Assembly (NCBI GenBank): GCA_018812485.1
Contig: JAHJDO010000135.1
Location: 1-40,676 of the forward strand
Direction of reading: 5' to 3'
From: a bacterium
Lineage (GTDB): Bacteria > JAHJDO01
DNA: 40,676 nt
Under the pieces are notes generated by a model. The model was not told the DNA's origin. It did no database searches and saw nothing but the letters and a program-made list of their open reading frames with translations. This document shows positions 34,444 to 40,676 of the stretch, piece by piece. Numbering within the stretch: position 1 is the first letter of the stretch; each line of letters begins with the position of its first letter. The position numbers and the translations under genes are program-made.

Positions 34444-35556
34444 ATGATAAAAGTTCTCCATATCATCACTCGCATGGACAAAGGCGGATCTGCCCAAAAT
34501 ACTCTTCTTACTGTTAGAAAAACAAACAAAGCTAAGTTTGAATCAAAACTTGTCTGTGGGTCTGTAAGAGATGTGAAACCTGACGATGATTTTATTATCA
34601 TTCCTCAATTGTCCAGAGATATCAAGTTTTTCAGGGATTTATCAGCTTTTCTAAAACTATATAAAATTATTAAGCAAACCACGCCTCATATAGTCCACAC
34701 ACATACATCCAAAGCAGGTATTCTCGGAAGATGGGCAGCCAAGTTTGCGAGAGTTCCTATAATAATACATACGCCTCATGGAAACGTGTTTTCAGGATAT
34801 TTCGGTTACTTCATGACCAAACTTTTTGTTATTGCTGAAAGAATCAGCGCACATATCACAGATAGAATTATAACCCTGACACCAAAGGGCATAGATCAGC
34901 ATTTACAGCAAAAGATAGGCAAAAGAAATAAATACGCATCTATTTGCAGTGGAGTGGAGGTAGAAGAATTTGCAAACGCGAGGGAGAATAAAGACGTTCT
35001 GAATATTGCACAAAATGACATTATAATAGGAGTTGTTGCAAGATTAGTTACTGTTAAAGGGCACAGATATCTTTTAGAGGCAATGAAATTAATGGAATCA
35101 CAAAATCTGAAATTACTCATAATTGGGGATGGTCCTTTAAGGAGAAAATTGGAAGAGCAAGCTATAGAATCGGGCATAGAAAAGAATGTAGTATTTCTTG
35201 GGCAAAGAAAAGATGTTCCTGAATTATTGAGTGTACTGGATATCTTTGTAATGCCATCGTTGAACGAGGGAATGGGGAGGGCAATTGCAGAAGCAATGGC
35301 TGCAGAAAAACCTGTAATTGCCAGTAAGGTCGGAGGTATTCCTGATGTTGTTGATGATAAAATAACAGGGATTCTGATTCCTTCAAAAAGTCCCGAAGCG
35401 CTTGCCAATGCTATTACCTATCTCATGAAAAATCCGGAGATTGCAGCTCAAATGGGACAGGAAGGCAAGAAAAAAGCTGTTAAAAATTTTGGGATTAATA
35501 GTATGATAGAACAAATAGAGAATCTTTATGAAGAACTTGTTAATAAAAAATTGTAA
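34444..35556 (+). CDS. Glycosyltransferase family 4
   Basis: 370-residue GT-B enzyme. Typical segments are KVLHIITRMDKGGSAQNTLL, HTHTSKAGILGRWAAKFARV, ARLVTVKGHRYLLEAMKLM and NEGMGRAIAEAMAAEKPVIA, a subgroup common in capsule and exopolysaccharide operons (HTHxSKaGilgR). Its 3' end overlaps the PHP-domain gene by 29 bases. Confidence 0.92.
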   Translation: MIKVLHIITRMDKGGSAQNTLLTVRKTNKAKFESKLVCGSVRDVKPDDDFIIIPQLSRDIKFFRDLSAFLKLYKIIKQTTPHIVHTHTSKAGILGRWAAKFARVPIIIHTPHGNVFSGYFGYFMTKLFVIAERISAHITDRIITLTPKGIDQHLQQKIGKRNKYASICSGVEVEEFANARENKDVLNIAQNDIIIGVVARLVTVKGHRYLLEAMKLMESQNLKLLIIGDGPLRRKLEEQAIESGIEKNVVFLGQRKDVPELLSVLDIFVMPSLNEGMGRAIAEAMAAEKPVIASKVGGIPDVVDDKITGILIPSKSPEALANAITYLMKNPEIAAQMGQEGKKKAVKNFGINSMIEQIENLYEELVNKKL

Positions 35557-37030
35557 AATCTCATCTGTATTGTCAGTTTTACTGTTTGTGCTTCTCTCTA
35601 CACAGTCTCTTTATTCTGAAGAGACAAAACAGCTTCGGACGGCTATTCATATACATTCAGTAGCAAGTAACGGCAAATATACGATTGTAGAATTAGCCAA
35701 AATTGCTAGAACTCAGGACTTAGATGCCTTGATTCTAACAGACCATGCGCTTATAAAAGCAGAATACGGTATTTCTCCATTTCAAAATTTTCTAAGACTG
35801 CCAATAACTTTAAACAGTATTATCAAATATGGCGCAGATAAGTATTTAGGCGGGATAGATGAAATAAATAAGAAAAATCAAGATATTATAGTAATTCCAG
35901 GAAGTGAAGTTACCCCGTTCTACTACTGGACAGGAAATATATTTAAGAAAGATTTAACTATTAATGACTGGCAGAAACAAATTTTAGTAATAGGGTATAA
36001 AAATAAAAAAGAGATTGAAAATCTTCCCGTTGCTTCAAATAATGTCTTTTCCCCAAATATCTTGAAATTGCTGAATCTACTCTGGCCGATTGTATTTATT
36101 ATTATTGGAATTAAGGTCTACGCTGTAAAAAAGGACAAAGAGTTGAAATTAGAACTTCAGACATTAAGAATAAAGAAGCAACCTTATAAAAAAATAGGGG
36201 CAGTTCTTATCGTCTTTGGGGTTATATTTTCTTTTAATAACACAATGAGTCTATGGAGAAAATATGACATTTATCATAGAGATATCGGCATTATCCCCTA
36301 TCAGAACCTGATAGACTATGCGAATAAAAATAATCTCTTGTGTTTTTGGTCAGCGCCAGAAGCTAGTTCAAATAAAGCAGTTAAGGGGGTAAGAATAAGA
36401 ACAAATCCTTATCCGAACGACCTCCTGAAGAGCAATAGCTACACAGGATTCGGGATACTGTATGAGGGGTATAGAAAGGTTGGAGGGATAGGTGGCGTAT
36501 GGGATAAAGCTTTGGCTGAATATTGCAATGACAAGAGAGAAAATCCAGTGTGGGCGATTGGAGAGATTGATTTTCATGGAAATGAATCAGGAAAGCAGCT
36601 TAATTCAGTGCAAACGGTTTTACCTAACTGCAAAAGAAAAAAAGATGCAATCTTAAGTGCTTTAAAAAACGGAGCTATGTATGCATTATATAGATGCAAA
36701 GATTATTTTTTAATTCTGGAAGATTTTAGAATCGTAAATGAAGACAATGTATCTTATTCAATGGGGCAAACGGCAACGGCGCAAAAGAGAATTAATATAT
36801 TAATCAGCCTAAGTTGTTCTGACGGGAAAGAAAGGGAAATTACGATTAATCTGGTAAAGAATGGAAAGCTATTAAAAAAAATTCAAGCAAAAACTCCTAT
36901 GAAGCATATAATATCTGATATGTCAGATACAAAAATGTCATATTACAGGCTTGATATAAGAGGAAAATACCCGAATATTATAATGTCAAATCCTGTATTT
37001 GTTAAAAAACTGCAAGGAGATAAATATTGA
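35528..37030 (+). CDS. Membrane-anchored PHP-domain protein
   Basis: 500-residue protein with a signal peptide or N-terminal anchor (about 10-29). A PHP-type metal site follows: HIHS (H41, H43), TDHA (D72, H73) and GSEVTP (E127), with a later GEIDFHGNE segment. Two membrane helices (about 182-200 and 222-240) interrupt the PHP domain, and the C-terminal about 100 residues look like a beta-rich domain. PHP proteins hydrolyse phosphoesters; bacterial capsule clusters often hold PHP-type tyrosine phosphatases (Wzb/CpsB role), but those are cytosolic. An external phosphoesterase or sugar-related hydrolase is an inference; the exact role is unknown. Confidence 0.78.
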   Translation: MKNLLIKNCKISSVLSVLLFVLLSTQSLYSEETKQLRTAIHIHSVASNGKYTIVELAKIARTQDLDALILTDHALIKAEYGISPFQNFLRLPITLNSIIKYGADKYLGGIDEINKKNQDIIVIPGSEVTPFYYWTGNIFKKDLTINDWQKQILVIGYKNKKEIENLPVASNNVFSPNILKLLNLLWPIVFIIIGIKVYAVKKDKELKLELQTLRIKKQPYKKIGAVLIVFGVIFSFNNTMSLWRKYDIYHRDIGIIPYQNLIDYANKNNLLCFWSAPEASSNKAVKGVRIRTNPYPNDLLKSNSYTGFGILYEGYRKVGGIGGVWDKALAEYCNDKRENPVWAIGEIDFHGNESGKQLNSVQTVLPNCKRKKDAILSALKNGAMYALYRCKDYFLILEDFRIVNEDNVSYSMGQTATAQKRINILISLSCSDGKEREITINLVKNGKLLKKIQAKTPMKHIISDMSDTKMSYYRLDIRGKYPNIIMSNPVFVKKLQGDKY

Positions 37031-37713
37031 TCTGCACAATTCACCAGCCTCAATTTATGCCATGGCTTGGTTATTTCGACAAAATTGCTAAATCAGATAT
37101 TTTTGTGGTGCTTGACGATACCCAATTTAAAAAAAATGAATGGCAGAATAGAAACAAAATCAGAACGGCTCAAGGGAGCCAATGGCTCACTGTTCCTGTT
37201 ATGCATGACTTTGGTCAGCAGATCATGGATGTTAAAATAAACAACACAGTTGATTGGAGAAAAAAACATTATAATTCATTAAAACTTAATTATTCTAAAG
37301 CCAAGTATTTTGATAAATACTGGGGGTTTTTTGAAAAACTTTATGAAGAGAACTGGGAATACCTAATTGACATCAATATGAAAATAATACATTATTTATT
37401 GTCCCAATTTAGCATTAATACAAAACTAGTGTATTCTTCCAATTTGAATGTTGATAAAAAAGCGACAGACAAACTTATTGAAGTGTGCAAACAAGTTGGA
37501 GCGGATACATATCTTAGCGGGCAGGGCGGAAAGGCATATTTAGAATTGGGAAAGTTTAAAGATTGCAATATAAGCGTGATATTTCAAGAATTTGTTCATC
37601 CTCATTATCTTCAGGCATATGATGGATTTGAGAGTAATATGGCAGCTGTAGATTTATTATTTAATTGCGGAGGTGATGAATTTAAAACACTTACTAAAGG
37701 AGACAATCTATGA
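37027..37713 (+). CDS. WbqC-like family protein
   Basis: 228-residue WbqC-family protein. The start ICTIHQPQFMPWLGYFDKIA and the following FVVLDDTQFKKNEWQNRNKI are diagnostic. The family is linked to O-antigen and capsule synthesis, where it is thought to act on amino sugars, but its reaction is not well established. TTG start, chosen because it restores the canonical N-terminus; it overlaps the PHP stop as TTGA. It is coupled to the PIG-L and DegT genes that follow. Confidence 0.93.
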   Translation: MICTIHQPQFMPWLGYFDKIAKSDIFVVLDDTQFKKNEWQNRNKIRTAQGSQWLTVPVMHDFGQQIMDVKINNTVDWRKKHYNSLKLNYSKAKYFDKYWGFFEKLYEENWEYLIDINMKIIHYLLSQFSINTKLVYSSNLNVDKKATDKLIEVCKQVGADTYLSGQGGKAYLELGKFKDCNISVIFQEFVHPHYLQAYDGFESNMAAVDLLFNCGGDEFKTLTKGDNL

Positions 37714-38324
37714 AAATTCTAGCAATGGGAGCGCATCCTGACGATATTGAATATGGCTGTGGAGGAACTTTGCTTAAATATTCTAAACAAAAACATGATA
37801 TCTTTCTGCTGATTCTTACAGGAGGGGAAGTAGGAGCAAAATTAAATATAAGAAAAAAAGAGCAGGAACTTGCTGCTAAAATGCTAAAGGTTAAAAAACT
37901 ATTCTTAGCAGGTTTCAAGGACACTGCTCTGCCGTCAGAAAGAAAGATTGTTACATATATTGATGAAGTAATAAAAAAAGTAAATCCTGATGAAGTGTAT
38001 GTTAACCATTCAAAGGATACTCATCAAGACCATAGAATGCTCGCTAATTGCGCACTAGCATCAACAAGATACATAAAAAGAGTTCTCTTTTATGAAGATT
38101 ATACATCCTATGATTTTGAACCGGATATATTTGTTGACATTGGAAACGTTCTATCAAAAAAGGTGGAACTGCTCAATATACACAAATCTCAAGTAACAAA
38201 GGTATATTCTACTGGGCTTGATATGCTGGAAAGCGTAAAGGCCATGGCAAATTACAGGGGATTTCAAGGTAAGGTTAAATACGCTGAAGGATTTAAAGCA
38301 TTCAGATATTTAAAAGATATATGA
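37710..38324 (+). CDS. PIG-L/LmbE-type deacetylase
   Basis: 204-residue zinc-dependent N-deacetylase. The metal site motif AHPDDIEYGCGGTL (H9, D11, D12) opens the protein and the third ligand region is VYVNHSKDTHQDHRML. Such enzymes remove acetyl groups from GlcNAc-type sugars or lipid-linked sugars. Four-base overlaps with its neighbours (ATGA) link it to WbqC and DegT; together they probably create a modified amino sugar of the polymer. Confidence 0.93.
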   Translation: MKILAMGAHPDDIEYGCGGTLLKYSKQKHDIFLLILTGGEVGAKLNIRKKEQELAAKMLKVKKLFLAGFKDTALPSERKIVTYIDEVIKKVNPDEVYVNHSKDTHQDHRMLANCALASTRYIKRVLFYEDYTSYDFEPDIFVDIGNVLSKKVELLNIHKSQVTKVYSTGLDMLESVKAMANYRGFQGKVKYAEGFKAFRYLKDI

Positions 38325-39361
38325 TAGCTCATTCAAAACCCACGTTAGGTGTAGAAGAAGTTAAAATCATGGCAGAAACTATTGCCTCCGGTGACATTGC
38401 TCAGGGAACCTTAGTTCAGCAGTTTGAGAAAAAAACAGCTTCATTTATCGGTACTAAATACGCAGTTGCCCTAAATTGCGGAACTTCTGCTCTGCATCTG
38501 GCTTTACTATCTCTTGATATAAAGAATAATAATGAAGTCATAATTCCTTCCTTTACATGTACTGCACTTTTGAATGCGATACATTATACGGGTGCAAAGG
38601 CAGTTCTTGCTGACATAGACATTGAAGATTACAATATATCCGTAAGTGAGATTAAGAAAAAACTAACCAGAAAAACCAAAGCTATAATTGTTCCTCATAT
38701 GTTTGGTCATCCCGTAGATTTAGCTCCTATCTTGAATTTAGGGCCACCTGTAATTGAAGATTGTGCACATAGCATTGGAGCAATATATAATAACAAAAAA
38801 ACCGGGAGTTTTGGACTATTGTCGATTTTTTCTTTTTATGCAACAAAAATGATGACCACAGGTGAAGGAGGCATGGTTTTAACCAATTCCTCCATACTTG
38901 CCAAAAAGGTAAGAGATCTGAGAGATTATGACGAAAAATCCAATTATGCTACAAGATATAACTACAAAATGACCGATTTACATGCAGGGATAGGAATAAA
39001 ACAGCTATCCAACCTGACAAATTTTATAAAAAGAAGACAGCAAATAGAAAAACAATACACTGGAAACCTTTCAGGAAAGGATATAATCCTTCCCGCAGTA
39101 AAAAAGAACTGTACACATGTTTTTTACAGATATGTTATTAGAATAAGACAGGGAAGCAGAAAATTCATAAAAAACATGTTAAAAAACAATGTTGTCTGCT
39201 GCAAACCTGTTTATAGACCTATTCACAGGTATCTGAAATTAGGTGGATTCCCGAATTCTGAGAAGGCATGGAGACAAGCTGTTTCAATCCCGATATACCC
39301 ATCTCTTTCTAACGAAAACGTTAAAGTTATCTTAAATAATATATTAAAGTATACAAAGTGA
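38321..39361 (+). CDS. DegT/DnrJ/EryC1-type sugar aminotransferase
   Basis: 346-residue PLP enzyme of the DegT/DnrJ/EryC1 family, which aminates 3- or 4-keto nucleotide sugars. The PLP lysine is in FYATKMMTTGEGG (K176), the aspartate in IEDCAHSIGA (D147), and the N-terminal substrate segment is NCGTSALHLALL with IIPSFTCTALLNAI. The partner keto-sugar dehydratase is not in this window and may lie elsewhere. It overlaps PIG-L and the WecA-type gene by 4 bases. Confidence 0.94.
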   Translation: MIAHSKPTLGVEEVKIMAETIASGDIAQGTLVQQFEKKTASFIGTKYAVALNCGTSALHLALLSLDIKNNNEVIIPSFTCTALLNAIHYTGAKAVLADIDIEDYNISVSEIKKKLTRKTKAIIVPHMFGHPVDLAPILNLGPPVIEDCAHSIGAIYNNKKTGSFGLLSIFSFYATKMMTTGEGGMVLTNSSILAKKVRDLRDYDEKSNYATRYNYKMTDLHAGIGIKQLSNLTNFIKRRQQIEKQYTGNLSGKDIILPAVKKNCTHVFYRYVIRIRQGSRKFIKNMLKNNVVCCKPVYRPIHRYLKLGGFPNSEKAWRQAVSIPIYPSLSNENVKVILNNILKYTK

Positions 39362-40476
39362 AATTCCTCAGAAACAAAAGATATCTACTTTTAATTAACG
39401 GCATCTTCCTTGTTTTAATTCTATATTCTAAAAACTACCTGACAGCACTAAAGCTATCATGGTTTTTTATTTTGGCTGTTGCTTTATTGATCTCCTACAT
39501 TGTTACCCCACTTGTAGGGATTATAGCAACTAAAATAGGTGCTATGGATATTCCAGATGAAAGGAAGATTCATAAAAAACCTGTTCCGCGGCTTGGTGGA
39601 CTTGCGATATATACAGCACTGATAATATCAATAATACTTAATTTCCATTTCTCACTAGCACTCAAGGGAGTTGTTATTGGGGGCAGCATCATTTTTATAA
39701 TGGGAGTGATAGATGATATTAAAGGGCTCAAAGCTTCAATAAGGCTGATAGGACAGCTTATAGCAGTCATGATTCTAATAAAATATGGAGTCATTTTAAA
39801 CACATTTTCACATACAAATATGGGTCATATAGGAAATATATTGCTTACAATATTCTGGATTATTGGAATAATAAATGCACTGAATTTTCTTGACGGTATG
39901 GACGGGCTTGCGGCAGGAATTACAGTGATAAGCTCTTTTATGTTCTTTATAATCGCATTAGGCACAGGCCAGCATTATTTAAGCTATATGGCTATTGCTT
40001 TAATTGGCGCATGCATAGGTTTCTTATTTTATAATTTTAAACCCGCTAGTATTTTTTTGGGAGATTCAGGTAGTACGTTACTTGGGTTTTTACTGGCAAG
40101 TTTTGCGGTAATGGGTTGGTGGGCTGAAAAAAATATACTGGTTGCACTTGGAATTCCAGTACTTATATTAAGCGTTTTAATCTTTGACATGATTTATATT
40201 ACAGTATCCAGGATAGCATCAGGTAAAGTAAAAAATTTTAGAGAATGGATTGAATATACAGGTCAGGATCACCTGCACCATAGATTGTTAAATCTGGGTC
40301 TTTCTGAAAAGCAGACAGTTTTGATGATATATTTAATAAGCTTCATTCTTGGAATAGCTACGCTAGTTTTAAGAAATGCTGATAAGCTCAATGCCTGCCT
40401 GCTACTTCTGCAAGCTGTATTAATATTTGCGCTAATAGCAATACTTATGAAGTTAGGCAAGAAGAAAGCTTCATAA
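39358..40476 (+). CDS. WecA/MraY-type undecaprenyl-phosphate sugar-1-phosphate transferase
   Basis: 372-residue polyprenyl-phosphate glycosyl-1-phosphate transferase with about 11 membrane helices; it starts repeat-unit synthesis on undecaprenyl phosphate. Motifs are HKKPVPRLGGLAIY, GVIDDIKGLKASIRLIGQ, NALNFLDGMDGLAAGI (catalytic Asp region), FLGDSGSTLLGFLL and DHLHHRLLNLGLS. The last is the WecA-type His motif, which separates it from MraY. GTG start, overlapping the DegT stop. It is the last gene of the operon; about 100 bases later a transposase fragment starts on the other strand. Confidence 0.93.
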   Translation: MKFLRNKRYLLLINGIFLVLILYSKNYLTALKLSWFFILAVALLISYIVTPLVGIIATKIGAMDIPDERKIHKKPVPRLGGLAIYTALIISIILNFHFSLALKGVVIGGSIIFIMGVIDDIKGLKASIRLIGQLIAVMILIKYGVILNTFSHTNMGHIGNILLTIFWIIGIINALNFLDGMDGLAAGITVISSFMFFIIALGTGQHYLSYMAIALIGACIGFLFYNFKPASIFLGDSGSTLLGFLLASFAVMGWWAEKNILVALGIPVLILSVLIFDMIYITVSRIASGKVKNFREWIEYTGQDHLHHRLLNLGLSEKQTVLMIYLISFILGIATLVLRNADKLNACLLLLQAVLIFALIAILMKLGKKKAS

Positions 40477-40550
40477 CATTCTGCTGTAACATCGAAATGA
40501 TAGCGCCCTATTTGATAAATTTAACGCAAATTACCTAATGTTAGCTAAAA

Positions 40551-40586
40551 TTTAAAAGTGCACAGTTTAAAGTTTAAAAGTGCACA
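40551..40586. repeat. Tandem 14-bp repeats at a probable insertion-sequence end
   Basis: TTTAAAAGTGCACA occurs twice (40551-40564 and 40573-40586), exactly 22 bases apart. It lies just outside and across the 3' end of a putative transposase on the minus strand, as expected for multiple transposase-binding sites near the end of an IS. The outer tip may be around 40487, where TGTAACATCG begins, but no second end is in the window to prove it. Confidence 0.45.
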
Positions 40587-40675
40587 ATATTTAGGTCTTC
40601 ATTTTTAGCTGTTTGAACACCAATAAGCCTATTGTCATACCAGCACCTGATTTCAGATATGCCAGTTTTCTCATC
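40574..40675 (-). pseudogene. C-terminal end of a probable integrase-core transposase (cut by window edge)
   Basis: Minus-strand open frame running in from the window edge to a TAA at 40574-40576 (33 codons). The visible end, including GISEIRCWYDNRLIGVQTAK and a final VHF, resembles the extreme C-terminus of rve-type (integrase-core) transposases. Only the tail is visible, so whether the gene is intact or broken cannot be said; it is listed as partial. Family assignment (IS21- or IS481-like) is tentative. Confidence 0.42.
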
Positions 40676-40676
40676 A

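Noticed and set aside
34896-35408. 170-codon minus-strand open frame
   Set aside because: Antisense shadow of a GT4 gene with intact motifs; no start signal or known domain.
1-40676. CRISPR array or prophage
   Set aside because: No regularly spaced repeat-spacer pattern and no structural phage genes were seen; the tandem repeats at 40551 and 7340 are short operator- or IS-type repeats.

Overview
The window looks like a chromosomal segment of an AT-rich, diderm (Gram-negative type) bacterium. A Wza-like outer-membrane export protein, a Wzc-like co-polymerase/kinase and a heptosyltransferase (GT9) domain support a double membrane. Gene order on the left (der-plsY-gpsA-merR-tRNA-secA) and the low GC suggest an uncultivated lineage such as Omnitrophota or a relative. 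That placement is an inference from style and order, not a proven assignment.

Layout. (1) 1-10.9 kb holds housekeeping genes. On the plus strand are a short prolyl-tRNA synthetase without its editing insert and a PilZ protein. On the minus strand is a long series: an exported CsgG-like zinc-ribbon protein, pgsA, der, plsY, [RelE/RHH toxin-antitoxin pair], gpsA, a MerR-type regulator, tRNA-Pro(GGG), secA and a family-4 uracil-DNA glycosylase. The toxin-antitoxin pair sits between plsY and gpsA with palindromic repeats on both sides. (2) 10.99-16.55 kb is a compact plus-strand operon behind a near-consensus promoter: ExeA-like ATPase, HD-GYP protein, lasso-type B2 protease, NTP_transf_5 nucleotidyltransferase, PqqD-like RRE protein (B1 type), radical SAM/SPASM enzyme, a 54-residue precursor peptide and an HPr-kinase-like protein. 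(3) 16.5-18.0 kb on the minus strand is a two-gene ABC-2 exporter converging on that operon. (4) 18.0-40.48 kb is one collinear plus-strand exopolysaccharide operon: wza, wzc, wzy/ligase-like, wzx, seven proteins with GT4-type domains (one fused to GT9), three methyltransferases, a membrane-anchored PHP-domain protein, WbqC, PIG-L deacetylase, DegT aminotransferase and a WecA-type initiating transferase. (5) The right edge holds what looks like the end of an insertion sequence.

The most interesting part is region 2. The 54-residue gene (15420-15584), which overlaps the radical SAM gene and has an excellent Shine-Dalgarno, encodes a leader with the lasso-peptide recognition pattern Y-x2-P-x-L-x3-G-x5-T. 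Its RRE and B2-type protease partners are present, but no lasso cyclase (asparagine-synthetase homologue) is seen. The predicted core has no Asp or Glu that could close a lasso ring and instead carries four cysteines (C-x3-C and a terminal C-C). The cluster therefore appears to use lasso leader-recognition and removal parts with a radical SAM/SPASM enzyme, a kinase-like protein and a nucleotidyltransferase, which would be a RiPP type different from classical lasso peptides. Its position between c-di-GMP-type and polysaccharide functions suggests, without proof, a surface or signalling role.
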